Assembly (NCBI RefSeq): GCF_000428825.1
Contig: NZ_AUAR01000007.1
Span: 62,001-126,000 of the forward strand
Source of the DNA: Desulfomicrobium escambiense DSM 10707
Lineage (GTDB): Bacteria; Desulfobacterota; Desulfovibrionia; Desulfovibrionales; Desulfomicrobiaceae
Direction: 5' to 3'
Length of the DNA stretch: 64,000 nucleotides
In this document: positions 1 through 8,075 of the stretch, in pieces
How positions within the stretch are numbered: position 1 is the stretch's first letter
Layout of the letters: the number at the start of each line of letters is the position of its first letter
Notes under the pieces: generated by a model
The model's database searches: none
Told to the model about the DNA's origin: nothing
What the model saw: only the letters and a program-made list of their open reading frames with translations
Translations under genes and position numbers: made by a program

Positions 1-1
1 G

Positions 2-337
2 GGGCTGGTTGTCGTCGATGGTTTCGAAGAGCGCGACTTTCTGCTCGGCGGGCAGGCGCTGCAGCGGATCTGGCTGGCCCTGGACCATCACGGCCTGCAG
101 ATGCAGCCCATGACGGCCGTTACGCTGTTCTGGCTGCGCTGGCTGTGGGAAGGGGAGGATGCCTTTGCCGGCGGCCACAGGTCAATGCTTGAAGTGGTCT
201 GGGACGAGTTGCAGGCGCTCTTCACAGGCGTGAATTTCAACCGTCAGGGTCTGGTCATGCTGTTCCGCACCGGCTATGGCCCAGGGATACGCCACCGTAC
301 CCTGCGCAAGGGCGTCGACACCTTTCGCATGCCATGA
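2..337 (+). CDS. Nitroreductase-like protein, C-terminal fragment
   Basis: The open frame runs in from the left window edge, so only the last 111 residues are visible and the start is outside. The fragment has a hydrophobic helix with ALQRIWLALDHHGLQMQPMT near its start, a long variable loop, and an RTGYGP...R.LRKGVD ending. This layout resembles the C-terminal half of flavin-dependent nitroreductase-like domains, including those fused to ThiF/MoeB-type proteins; that assignment is from remembered family patterns and is moderate at best. It ends 140 bases before the convergent PEP-CTERM gene, with a hairpin terminator between them. Confidence 0.5.
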   Translation, partial: GLVVVDGFEERDFLLGGQALQRIWLALDHHGLQMQPMTAVTLFWLRWLWEGEDAFAGGHRSMLEVVWDELQALFTGVNFNRQGLVMLFRTGYGPGIRHRTLRKGVDTFRMP

Positions 338-420
338 AATAAAGCCCGCGACGTTCACCCGGGCCGGAGGCTTCCGAATTCTGCAGGGTGTCGGAAAAGT
401 TTACAGCCCCAAAAAAATGA

Positions 421-451
421 AGGGTCCGAAACGGTAGTTGTTTCGGACCCT
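421..451 (-). terminator. Rho-independent terminator of the PEP-CTERM gene
   Basis: A perfect 12-bp inverted repeat (421-432 and 440-451) with a 7-nt loop. Read on the minus strand it is followed by TCA and then seven T, the classical intrinsic terminator shape. It lies 26 bases past the stop codon of the gene at 477-1361. Confidence 0.85.
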
Positions 452-476
452 CCCTGTAAACGGCGCGCTTGAGCGT

Positions 477-1361
477 CTACCTGCGCAACCTGCGTCCCAT
501 GAAGGCCAGGGCCGACATGCCAAGCCCCAGCAGGATCAGGGTCGAAGGCTCAGGTACGATGTTGCGCTGGAACGCACCGGAAAGATAGATTTCTTCCGGT
601 CCGTCATTGAGGTTCGTGAAGTATGGGGTGAAGGAGATGATCCGTCCGGTGGCGTTGTAGAGCGCCAGGTCCAGATCGGGCGCATAGAGCAGGAAGTCTG
701 CGAATCCGCCGCCGATGTTGCTGTTCACGGTCGAACTATTTGTCGCGGATATCGGGAAGGTGATCTCTTCCGGGACTTTGACCAAATCCATCTGGTTGTA
801 GACTCCGTTGGTCGAATTATCGAAAGACCAGGACCTGACCACGTCGCCGTTGGCCTCGGTGATGGTGACGATGCCGCTCACGTACTCGGTGCCCTCGCCT
901 TCCTTCATGTCCTGGTTCAGGTCATAAATGATCACCGGGATGGAGGTCTGGTAGTTTTCCAGCAGGAACGCGAGCAGGTTACTGACAGACGCGGACCACG
1001 TCGCGGTCTGGGTTAAAACCTGGTCCGTACTTTTTCGTAAATCGAGTTCCGATGTTGAATTCATGAAGTCGGTTCCGTCGACATCGGGATTGTCGCTAGA
1101 TGGTCCTGACCACATCACCAAATCCAGCGTTCCGGAACCGGCTTTGTACTTGTACAGGTCCGCGTACTGCTTGCTGACATAATAGTCGGATTTGCTATTC
1201 CCGTAGAGTTCCTGCAGCACGGCTGTCGAATACGAATAAAACTGGTCGTACTGCATGGCGAACGGCAACACGGGCTCGGGCAGATAGATGGCCGCCCACG
1301 ACGGCGCCGCCAGCAGGATCAGGCATGCCGCCCCTAAAATCCTCTTAAGCATGATTCGCAT
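477..1361 (-). CDS. PEP-CTERM sorting domain protein
   Basis: A 294-residue exported protein. The chosen ATG has GGAGGG seven bases upstream and starts a clear signal peptide (MRIMLKRILGAACLILLAAP, then SWA). An upstream in-frame start would add about 24 unlikely residues. The C-terminus is a textbook PEP-CTERM signal: VPEPST, a hydrophobic helix, then RRLRR. Such proteins are recognised by an exosortase, cut near PEP and delivered to the cell surface or exopolysaccharide. The middle region, rich in Ser, Thr, Asn and Tyr, was not recognised. A sigma-54-type promoter lies at 1411-1426. The divergent neighbour is a CAAX-like protease of the kind linked with exosortase systems. No exosortase is in the window. 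Confidence 0.9.
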   Translation of the reverse strand: MRIMLKRILGAACLILLAAPSWAAIYLPEPVLPFAMQYDQFYSYSTAVLQELYGNSKSDYYVSKQYADLYKYKAGSGTLDLVMWSGPSSDNPDVDGTDFMNSTSELDLRKSTDQVLTQTATWSASVSNLLAFLLENYQTSIPVIIYDLNQDMKEGEGTEYVSGIVTITEANGDVVRSWSFDNSTNGVYNQMDLVKVPEEITFPISATNSSTVNSNIGGGFADFLLYAPDLDLALYNATGRIISFTPYFTNLNDGPEEIYLSGAFQRNIVPEPSTLILLGLGMSALAFMGRRLRR

Positions 1362-1410
1362 GGATTGTCCCTCCGTTGATATTCGTTCATTACGAGTTTG
1401 ACAGAAGGGC

Positions 1411-1426
1411 AGCAATAACAGTGCCG
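1411..1426 (-). promoter_or_regulatory. Candidate sigma-54 promoter of the PEP-CTERM gene
   Basis: On the minus strand the site reads CGGCACT, four bases, TTGCT, giving the required GG-N10-GC spacing of -24/-12 promoters (consensus TGGCACG-N4-TTGCW). Transcription would begin about 40 bases before the start codon of the PEP-CTERM gene. PEP-CTERM systems are known to be associated with a sigma-54-dependent regulator (PrsR), which supports the call. Confidence 0.6.
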
Positions 1427-1464
1427 AACGCAATTACCTGATTTTAAAATAAAAAAATATCTTA

Positions 1465-1480
1465 TGGCACATAAAATGTA
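1465..1480 (+). promoter_or_regulatory. Weak sigma-54-like element before the CAAX-like protease
   Basis: The plus strand has a perfect TGGCAC -24 core, but at the -12 position it has ATGTA instead of TTGCA, so the invariant GC is GT. It sits 25-40 bases upstream of the first possible start at 1504, in an AT-rich divergent intergenic region. Low confidence on its own. Confidence 0.3.
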
Positions 1481-1503
1481 AGACTTCCCGACATCTGATC
1501 GAA

Positions 1504-2277
1504 ATGGTTCACAGGCGCATCCGCACCGACGCGCCCCCCTTCCACGAATCCGAAAGTCCTTTGGCACGCTTCTTACATACGGCCATGGCTATGAGCGAAA
1601 AAGCCTGGCCCCGTATTCTGCCCTTCGCACTGTTCATGGCCTTCATCGGCCTCGACGAGGGACTACATTTCCTTAACGAACGGGGCTGGATCGACATCTA
1701 CGCCGCCGACTTCTTTCTTCTCTACCCATTGCGTCCCATGTCCGCGCTGCTCGCGCTTCTTCTGCTGCGCCGGGCGTACACGGAACTGGACTGGACCGAA
1801 CTGGGCAGACCCGCGCAAACCTTGGGCAGCATCGGCCTGGGGCTCGCGGTCTTCGCACTCTGGATCAACATGGACTGGGCTCCGCAGGCGCTGGGGCAGC
1901 CGGCTGGATTCGACCCGACAACCTTCCCCGACGACGGCACGAGGCTGTCCATGATCGCGGCCAGGATCGCGGGGGCCGTCGTCGTGGTGCCGATCATGGA
2001 GGAGCTGTTCTGGCGCTCCTTCCTGCTTCGCTACATCATCACCCCGCATTTCTCGAAAATTCCGGTCGGCACGTTCACCTGGACCTCCTTCCTGGCCTGC
2101 GCCGGGCTCTTCGGCCTGGCCCACCATTTCATCGTCGCCGGCATCATGGCGGGCATGGCCTATTCCTGGCTGCTCTACAGGACAAAAAGCATCGCGCAAT
2201 GCGTGCTGGCCCATGCCGTGACCAACCTGGCACTCGCGGTCTATGTCCTGGAACGGGAGGAATGGAGGCTTTGGTAG
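1504..2277 (+). CDS. CPBP/CAAX-like membrane protease, exosortase-associated type
   Basis: A polytopic membrane protein of up to 257 residues. It shows the glutamic-type intramembrane protease motifs: EELFWRSFLLRYI near residue 167 (EExxxR), FGLAHHF near 208 (FxxxH) and a late LAHAVTN helix (HxxxN). This pattern fits the CAAX prenyl protease-related family that accompanies PEP-CTERM/exosortase systems, and it lies divergent to a PEP-CTERM gene. No start has a convincing ribosome site; ATGs at 1585 or 1591 would give a protein beginning shortly before the first membrane helix and are plausible alternatives. Its substrate is unknown. Confidence 0.75.
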   Translation: MVHRRIRTDAPPFHESESPLARFLHTAMAMSEKAWPRILPFALFMAFIGLDEGLHFLNERGWIDIYAADFFLLYPLRPMSALLALLLLRRAYTELDWTELGRPAQTLGSIGLGLAVFALWINMDWAPQALGQPAGFDPTTFPDDGTRLSMIAARIAGAVVVVPIMEELFWRSFLLRYIITPHFSKIPVGTFTWTSFLACAGLFGLAHHFIVAGIMAGMAYSWLLYRTKSIAQCVLAHAVTNLALAVYVLEREEWRLW

Positions 2278-2317
2278 GAAAAGCCGGGGCAAACGAAGGG
2301 CTCGTTGCGCAACGCCA

Positions 2318-2632
2318 TCAGACGAGCGAAACCCCTCCATAGACTATGCCGCAGAACAAGCCGAAATTGAAGGCAAACACCCAACGTGTGCCGGTGTTGT
2401 GCATCCTGTAGAGGGAGACCCCCATGGCTCCCAATCCCACGAGCACAACGGCTGTCCAGCCCAGCGAGCTGCCGCCCCACGCAAGAATAGCCCTGCTCAC
2501 GAAAATCTGTCCATATCCGAGCAGCATTCCATGGGCCACGGACACAACACCGGCTTGGCTCAGGAGATCATCCACGAGCTGCATGGCCTGGCTGGCGGCA
2601 AGGGCGACGATGACCAACGCGAATTCGAGCAC
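2318..2632 (-). CDS. Small hypothetical membrane protein
   Basis: A 104-residue frame starting with GTG. GGGGAAG lies three bases upstream, a short spacing. It has about three hydrophobic segments (residues 1-20, 40-60 and 82-100) separated by short polar loops, consistent with a small inner-membrane protein. It is convergent with the CAAX-like protease at 2277. No family was recognised. Overlapping frames on both strands are open because of GC bias, but this one has the best membrane-protein character. Confidence 0.45.
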   Translation of the reverse strand: MLEFALVIVALAASQAMQLVDDLLSQAGVVSVAHGMLLGYGQIFVSRAILAWGGSSLGWTAVVLVGLGAMGVSLYRMHNTGTRWVFAFNFGLFCGIVYGGVSLV

Positions 2633-3047
2633 GATCTTCCCCGGCGATCAGAGGTGGATGCGGTGGAAGTTCCGTCGGGAATCCCTCCTGTCAAGCTCAT
2701 CCCGGACATTGGAGACAGTCCGGGAACACGAAAGAACACGGCACATCACCCTTAGCCAGAAGCGGAGAGGTTCGGATTGCAAGTTCTGCTTGCATCGCGA
2801 TGTCCGCCTCGTGACAGCTCGCGAAGGGATCGCTCGGACTGGTCACGCTTTCCCCCATGGCAAACCCGCTTCAGACTTAAAACAATACTGTAAGATGTCC
2901 CAGAATGCGTGTCGAAAAATCTTACAGTTTCTGGTTATTCTGAACTGACGGAGCGCATCGGGCGGCCTCACACTGGGACCTGACGCCTGGATTGCGGCCG
3001 GCACCCCGTTTCGCGGCACGGTCGATCCGCCGCTTTTCAATTGTGCA
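2633..3047. other. Intergenic stretch with a 10-bp inverted repeat
   Basis: About 415 bases without a supportable gene. The clearest structure is an inverted repeat, ACTGTAAGAT at 2887-2896 and its exact complement at 2919-2928, separated by 22 bases. It lies downstream of the minus-strand PilZ gene and may be its terminator, or a remnant of a mobile element end. Open frames across the region lack ribosome sites and recognisable domains. Confidence 0.5.
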
Positions 3048-3380
3048 TCAGCCCCTGATAGACCAGTATGCGTTCTTGCTGCGAACCGCCAACTCGACAC
3101 CAATGCCATACAAACCACCGCAACAGCCATCCTGACGAGCGCACCAACGGACCATGCCGATACAATAGTCTTGCTTAGTCGCATCAATATCGAAACTATC
3201 TTCATAAACAACAATTTTCAAGGCATCACCAGGAAGAAATTTATAGTCTGATTCAATCCTCAAACCTTGTTGACTTTGATTAATGACTTTCGATTGAACT
3301 TTCTTGTCATTATGAAATATCTTTTCTACAGCACATGTCAACAAAGCTGCACTGCGCGGGTATCTCCTCTTCTCGTGCAT
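3048..3380 (-). CDS. PilZ domain protein
   Basis: A 110-residue single-domain protein. It opens with EKRRYPRS, the RxxxR-type c-di-GMP contact, and has INQSQQGLRIES (the D/NxSxxG element) at about residues 34-45, followed by a beta-rich stretch. Together these are the two c-di-GMP-binding signatures of PilZ domains. The start is supported by GGGAGG about six bases upstream. As a stand-alone PilZ it probably transmits c-di-GMP signals to motility, pili or secretion. An HD-GYP phosphodiesterase candidate is at 49610-50836 and pili ATPases at 9713-11972, but there is no direct operon link. Base composition is lower in GC than its neighbours. Confidence 0.8.
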   Translation of the reverse strand: MHEKRRYPRSAALLTCAVEKIFHNDKKVQSKVINQSQQGLRIESDYKFLPGDALKIVVYEDSFDIDATKQDYCIGMVRWCARQDGCCGGLYGIGVELAVRSKNAYWSIRG

Positions 3381-3777
3381 ACGCTACCTCCCGTCCGAAT
3401 CATATCGGAATTCCATAAAAATTCGTCGCGGTACTGAAGCACGAAATGTTCAATGGCGATCAGTAACCATGCCGCCAATGACGCCGATCTTTGGATGATC
3501 TTTGCAATTCGGCAGCCAAAATTCCCCACGTGGCACCAATGATAAAAACGCGGGACGAGGGGTGAAGACGCGGACGTAGCATTCTGAAATTTCGAGAAAA
3601 GAGACGAAGAAAGAAGGGCGGTTACGACACAAGGGGGCAGGCGGGGCGCGGCCATGGCAGGAATGCAATGCCGCTTGGATGAAATGAACACGCTGCGGCG
3701 ATTCGGAAAAGCTTATGCGCCGGGGTGCATTCGCCTTTCAAAATCGCAGCAGCGTCGGAAGTTGCTGGCGTCTTCGC
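3381..3777. other. Intergenic region between PilZ and bamD
   Basis: About 400 bases with no gene I can support. Short frames on the minus strand (3338-3691, 3450-3668) have no ribosome site or recognisable domain. The region must hold the promoter of the PilZ gene and the end of the bamD transcript, but no clear terminator hairpin with a T-run was seen. Confidence 0.5.
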
Positions 3778-4491
3778 CTAGAGCCAGTCGAAATACGGCT
3801 TGATCTTGCTCGGATGCCGCTTGGTGTCGTTCTCCTGCTCCTGGGCGTAGAACCAGGCCGCCTTGGCGCGGGTTTCGGCGGTTTGGGCGATGTCCGTCAG
3901 GTCGGGGAAGTTGTCGAGGACGTACTTGTAGCGAGCCCAGGCGGCGCCGTACTGCTCGGTCTTGTAGTAGAAGTCCGCCACGTAGAGTTCGTGCTCGGCG
4001 ATGAGCCGGCGGCACTTCTCGATGTATTCCTTGGACGGTTCGCGGTAGACACTCTTGGGATACCCGTCCACCACCCGCTTGAAGGACTCGATGGCCTCGG
4101 ACAGCTGGGTCTGGGGCAGATCGATGGACTTGTGGGAGTTGAACTTGTTCACGCCGATCTGGAAGAGGACGTAATCGATCTGCTCATGCCGCGGGTGCAT
4201 GGACAAAAACTCCTCGTAGACGTCCACGGCCTCAAGATATTGCCGGTCCAGGGAGTAGGCGTCGCCGAGCATGAGCCGGGCGTCCATGGCGTAGGGGCTG
4301 AACGGATAGCGGTCGTTCAGCTTGACCAGGGAGTCGATGGCCTGCGCGTAGTCCTTGTCCTGCATGGACACGCGGGCGTTCTCGAAAAGCTCCTGGGCCG
4401 TGTCCTCGGGAGGAGTCAGGAAATAGTAGTCGATGGCCCCGCAGCCGTTCAGAAGAAGGACCAGGGAAAAAAGAAGCAGTTTGGTGCGCAT
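3778..4491 (-). CDS. bamD: Outer membrane assembly lipoprotein BamD
   Basis: A 237-residue lipoprotein of the BAM complex, which inserts beta-barrel proteins into the outer membrane. The start gives a short signal sequence ending in the lipobox LLNGC (Cys17), and an alternative upstream start would bury it. The mature part is TPR-like: repeated A-x-DARLMLGDAY and KRVVDGYPKSVY elements about every 35-40 residues, as in the family, and the length is typical (240-250). It is followed on the same strand by no close partner; trxA lies 127 bases upstream. Confidence 0.88.
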   Translation of the reverse strand: MRTKLLLFSLVLLLNGCGAIDYYFLTPPEDTAQELFENARVSMQDKDYAQAIDSLVKLNDRYPFSPYAMDARLMLGDAYSLDRQYLEAVDVYEEFLSMHPRHEQIDYVLFQIGVNKFNSHKSIDLPQTQLSEAIESFKRVVDGYPKSVYREPSKEYIEKCRRLIAEHELYVADFYYKTEQYGAAWARYKYVLDNFPDLTDIAQTAETRAKAAWFYAQEQENDTKRHPSKIKPYFDWL

Positions 4492-4618
4492 GGCGAAAAC
4501 CTGGCTAATGGTGAAGGATGCGCCGGCCGCGAACACGCGACGGGACTCGGCAAAGAACGAGGGCGGCAGCGTATCTGCGCGGCCACCCTCGGTTTACGAC
4601 ATTCGGGACACTCCGGAA

Positions 4619-4939
4619 CTAGAGGGCCTTGTCATTGAGCATCTGTTTCAGGCTGGCCTTGGACACGGCCCCGGTGACCTGCTCGACCACCTCGCCGTTC
4701 TTGAAAAGGATCAGCGTGGGAATGGCACGGATGCCGAACTTGCTCGGCGTGGCGGGATTCTCGTCGACATTCATCTTCATGATGGCGACCTTGCCCTCGA
4801 ACTCCTGGGTCAGTTCGTCGATGACAGGAGCGATGGCCCTGCACGGACCGCACCACGGCGCCCAAAAATCCACCAGCACCGGGAGATCAGATTTCAAAAC
4901 TTCAGCGTCGAATCCGGCATCGTTCACTTGAGCAGCCAT
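4619..4939 (-). CDS. trxA: Thioredoxin
   Basis: A 106-residue thioredoxin with the redox motif WCGPC at residues 28-32, the buried DFW before it, and the cis-proline IPT near residue 74. It reduces cytoplasmic disulfides using thioredoxin reductase (not in the window). Length is the usual 105-110. It follows tsaD on the same strand with only three bases between the stop of tsaD and its start, so the two are very likely cotranscribed; the ribosome site (AGGAGTG) lies inside the end of tsaD. Confidence 0.95.
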   Translation of the reverse strand: MAAQVNDAGFDAEVLKSDLPVLVDFWAPWCGPCRAIAPVIDELTQEFEGKVAIMKMNVDENPATPSKFGIRAIPTLILFKNGEVVEQVTGAVSKASLKQMLNDKAL

Positions 4940-4942
4940 TAT

Positions 4943-6046
4943 TCACTCCTTGAACAAAGGGTTTACGATATAATCGTCAGGCACAGCCCGCCCTCGGGGG
5001 ATGGCCTCGAAATCCAGCGCGCTCGCCAGCCCTGCCCGGGCCAGCTGAACACCTGCGTACGCTATCATAGCAGCATTATCACCACAATACTTTTGCGCAG
5101 GGGCCAGAAATTTGAGCCCGTTGGCCTCGGCAAAGGCGGTGAAGACCTCCCGCAGGCGGGAATTGGCGGCCACTCCGCCGGCCAGGCACAAGGTGCGCAC
5201 GCCGTCCGCGCGCCCCAGGGCCCGGCGCGTCTTTTCCAGCAGGGTCTGAGCGACTGTCTCGCTGACCGTGGCGCAGAGGTCCTTGACCCGCGGTTCGACG
5301 ACGACCGGGTCGAAAGCGGCGTAATCCAGGGCCGGCAACGCGTGCTGCACGACGTGCAGCGCAACGGCCGTCTTCAGGCCGCTGAAGCTGAAATCGCAGT
5401 TGTCGTTGTTCAGGTACGGACGGGTGAAGAGCCCCCGCACGGGCGTGCCGAGCCGGGCCAGCTCGTCGATGTACTTGCCGCCCGGATAGGGAAGATTGAG
5501 CAGCTTGGCGATCTTGTCGAAGGCCTCGCCTGCGGCGTCGTCCAGGGTGCGCCCCATGAGCTCGAAAGCGCCCGGCCGCGGCATGGAATAGATGTGCGTG
5601 TGCCCGCCCGAGACCAGCAGCCCAAGGGCCGGATATTCGATGAACCCCGTGAACTCGCAGGCCAGGAGATGGGCGTGCAGATGGTTGACGCCGACGACCG
5701 GCACGCCACGGGCCAGGGCGAAGGACTTGGCGTAGGCGATGCCGACCAGCAGCGCGCCAAGCAGGCCGGGGCCGCGGGTCACGGCCACCAGTTCGACGCC
5801 CTCTCCCCCCGGCCTCCCGGCCTGGGCCAGGAGCGACTCGACCAGAGGATCCAGCAGCCGCAGGTGCTCCCGCGAGGCCAGCTCCGGCACCACGCCCCCG
5901 AACACGGAGTGCATGGGAATCTGGGTATGCACCAGCTCCGCCTCGATCCTCCCGCCGGCCCACAAGGCCACGGAGGTCTCGTCGCAGGACGTCTCAATGC
6001 CCAGACAGACGGGGCCGGATGCACATGGGGTGGAAATGACGGACAA
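4943..6046 (-). CDS. tsaD: tRNA threonylcarbamoyladenosine transferase TsaD
   Basis: Transfers threonylcarbamoyl from its AMP ester to A37 of ANN-decoding tRNAs, together with TsaB and TsaE. Visible signatures: the GIETSCDETS nucleotide-binding start at about residue 16, the metal-binding NHLHAHLL around residue 123, the VSGGHTH loop near 146 and the CGDNAAMIAY ending near 330. The length of 367 is slightly longer than usual (about 340) because of an N-terminal extension of about a dozen residues; ATG at 6046 was kept. It is translationally close to trxA downstream. Confidence 0.95.
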   Translation of the reverse strand: MSVISTPCASGPVCLGIETSCDETSVALWAGGRIEAELVHTQIPMHSVFGGVVPELASREHLRLLDPLVESLLAQAGRPGGEGVELVAVTRGPGLLGALLVGIAYAKSFALARGVPVVGVNHLHAHLLACEFTGFIEYPALGLLVSGGHTHIYSMPRPGAFELMGRTLDDAAGEAFDKIAKLLNLPYPGGKYIDELARLGTPVRGLFTRPYLNNDNCDFSFSGLKTAVALHVVQHALPALDYAAFDPVVVEPRVKDLCATVSETVAQTLLEKTRRALGRADGVRTLCLAGGVAANSRLREVFTAFAEANGLKFLAPAQKYCGDNAAMIAYAGVQLARAGLASALDFEAIPRGRAVPDDYIVNPLFKE

Positions 6047-6131
6047 ACCGGAAATGCCTCAATACGTTACATGAAGGAGAAATCTCGAAGATGGATCGAC
6101 ATTGCACGGAGTCCTCGACGAGCCAGAACCC

Positions 6132-6259
6132 GGACGACCGTCCAGAATTCATTCTGGCAAGGCGCAAAGCCGTTTTGGAGGGCGAAGTGTAGTCGACTAC
6201 ATGAGCCCGCCAAAACGGCTGCAGCAACGCAGTCCAGAATGAATTATGGGCGGTCGTCC
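6132..6259. repeat. Long palindromic repeat element, copy 1
   Basis: A 128-bp element. Outer arms at 6132-6157 and 6234-6259 are complementary at 24 of 26 positions; an inner stem pairs 6169-6178 with 6210-6219 (GCCGTTTTGG/CCAAAACGGC); the centre 6188-6201 is a perfect palindrome TGTAGTCGACTACA. Its reverse complement aligns with a second element at 15550-15652. It overlaps the 3' end of fbp, supplying its last codons and TAA stop. Confidence 0.85.
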
Positions 6260-7266
6260 CCAGCTTCGCGGTAGTATTGGAGAACGACCTCCACATCCTT
6301 CTTCGACCCCACGAAGAGCGGCACGCGCTGGTGCAGTTCCTCGGGCTCGATGTCGAGGATGCGCCGCGTGCCGTCAACGGCCAGGCCGCCGGCCTGTTCG
6401 ACGATCATGGCCATGGGGTTGGCCTCGCACATGAGCCTGAGCTTGCCTTTGGGCTTGCGCGGATCGCGGTGGTCGGCCGGATACATGAAAATGCCGCCGT
6501 AGATCAGGTTGCGGTGGAAATCCGAGACCAGGGAGCCGATGTAGCGCAGGCTGTAGGGCCGGCCCAAGGCGTTCTCGTCGGACTTGAAATGGTTGACGAT
6601 GCGCCGCGTGGGTTCGTCCCAGTAGGACCAGTAGCCCTCGTTGACGGAGTAGATGCGCCCCTGCTCCGGGATCTGGATGTTCGGGTGGGACAGCAGGAAC
6701 TCGCCCACGCTCGGGTCCAGGGTGAAGCCGTGCACGCCGTTGCCGGCCGTGTAGACCATCATGGTCGAAGAACCGTAGATGATGTAGCCCGCGGCCACCT
6801 GCATGGCGCCTTTCTGCAGAATCTCGTCCAGGGTTACGGCCTGCTGGGTGTAGGACGTGCGGCGGTAGATGCTGAAGATGGTGCCGATGCTGACGTTGGC
6901 GTCGATGTTCGCCGAGCCGTCGAGGGGGTCGAAGATGAGGATGTAGTCGCCCACAGGGAACTGCCGGGGGATCTCGATGAAATCGGCGTTCTCCTCGGAG
7001 ACCATGGCGCAGAGCACCCCCGCCCGCTCCATGCGGCGGATGATGACCTGGTTGGAGAAGTCGTCGAGCTTCTGCACGATCTCGCCCTGGACGTTGACTT
7101 CGCCCGTGGCCCCGAGAACGTCGAGCAGGCCGGCCTTTGATACCTCGCGGCCGATGATCTTGGCCGACAGGATGAGTTCCGTGAGGAGCCGGGTGAACCG
7201 GCCCGAGGCCATGGGCCTCTCCTTCTGGCTGAGCAGCAGGTGCTCGACAACCGTTACCTGGCGCAT
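6244..7266 (-). CDS. fbp: Fructose-1,6-bisphosphatase class I
   Basis: A 340-residue gluconeogenic enzyme that removes the 1-phosphate from fructose-1,6-bisphosphate. The metal-binding motif [11 protein letters not shown] lies near residue 112, preceded by SEEN (about residue 93), and the substrate loop [17 protein letters not shown] near 242. The start ATG has GAGG nine bases upstream and begins nine bases after the stop of the lipoprotein gene, suggesting one transcript. The last five codons and stop lie inside a palindromic repeat element, so the C-terminal tail GDDRP may have been acquired by repeat insertion. Confidence 0.95.
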   Translation of the reverse strand: MRQVTVVEHLLLSQKERPMASGRFTRLLTELILSAKIIGREVSKAGLLDVLGATGEVNVQGEIVQKLDDFSNQVIIRRMERAGVLCAMVSEENADFIEIPRQFPVGDYILIFDPLDGSANIDANVSIGTIFSIYRRTSYTQQAVTLDEILQKGAMQVAAGYIIYGSSTMMVYTAGNGVHGFTLDPSVGEFLLSHPNIQIPEQGRIYSVNEGYWSYWDEPTRRIVNHFKSDENALGRPYSLRYIGSLVSDFHRNLIYGGIFMYPADHRDPRKPKGKLRLMCEANPMAMIVEQAGGLAVDGTRRILDIEPEELHQRVPLFVGSKKDVEVVLQYYREAGDDRP

Positions 7267-7275
7267 AGCTATGCC

Positions 7276-7962
7276 TCAGTTGGGATAGATGTAGATGAGA
7301 TTGTCGGAGGTCATGCTCCGAACCCAGTAGACGTCGACATCCCCAGCGTCGCGGCTGCCCGAGTAGCTGGTGGATTTGGTGATGGGCAGCAGGGCTTCGG
7401 CGGACACGCCCGCGGCCTGGCCGAAGACCTTGTCGCCGGTGAAGAGCGACGTCTTGCGGTCGCGGATTTCGGCGGTCAGAAGATCCATGTCGATCTCGAC
7501 CAGGGTCGTGCGCAGGCTGTCGTTGCCGATGGAGCCCACATGCACGAGGATGACCCGGTCGGCGCTTTGGATGAGGTGCCGCTTCGGCTCCTTGCCAAGC
7601 TCAACGAGGCTTTCGCGCAGCTGCGGATCGAACCCGAGGGTGTCGTCGCCGGCCAGGAAGAGCTGTTCGCCGTCCAGGACGGCCATATGCCTGATCCAGG
7701 GCTGCGCAGCCTTCTGCTGCCCGATCCAGGCGGCGTCGAGCTGAAAATCCATGAGCTCGATCTGGTCGACCAGACGCACTATCTTGCTGTCGATGGTGTA
7801 GTAATCGTCCAGAAACTCGGCCGGCAGATCCGTCGTGACCGTGTTCTCGTAATCGATGCTTGCTTTGGGATTGACGTAGTCTTCGTAATATTCCCTCGTC
7901 GTCTTCACCGGGGTGCAGGCCACAAGGAACAGAAGACCGCAAAGAAAAAGCTGTTTTTTCAT
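7276..7962 (-). CDS. Putative lipoprotein upstream of fbp
   Basis: A 228-residue predicted lipoprotein of unknown function. The start at 7962 has GAGAGGATAC before it and gives a signal peptide MKKQLFLCGLLFLVAC with the lipidated Cys at residue 16. An in-frame ATG at 7998 would only lengthen the signal. The mature protein is acidic, with a D-rich region at 30-60 and a beta-rich end (VDVYWVRSMTSDNLIYIYPN). It is nine bases from fbp. No family was recognised; periplasmic-side location is inferred from the lipobox. Confidence 0.75.
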   Translation of the reverse strand: MKKQLFLCGLLFLVACTPVKTTREYYEDYVNPKASIDYENTVTTDLPAEFLDDYYTIDSKIVRLVDQIELMDFQLDAAWIGQQKAAQPWIRHMAVLDGEQLFLAGDDTLGFDPQLRESLVELGKEPKRHLIQSADRVILVHVGSIGNDSLRTTLVEIDMDLLTAEIRDRKTSLFTGDKVFGQAAGVSAEALLPITKSTSYSGSRDAGDVDVYWVRSMTSDNLIYIYPN

Positions 7963-8075
7963 GTATCCTCTCGAAATCGATTGGGATTGAACGGACACGG
8001 CCGATGATCGCAGGCCATGACAGGGCCCAGAGAGGACCTATAGCCCGGCCGGAAAAGAATCAAGGGGCAACCTGC

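Noticed and set aside
3338-3691. Small ORFs between PilZ and bamD
   Set aside because: No ribosome site, no domain, and composition like random sequence.
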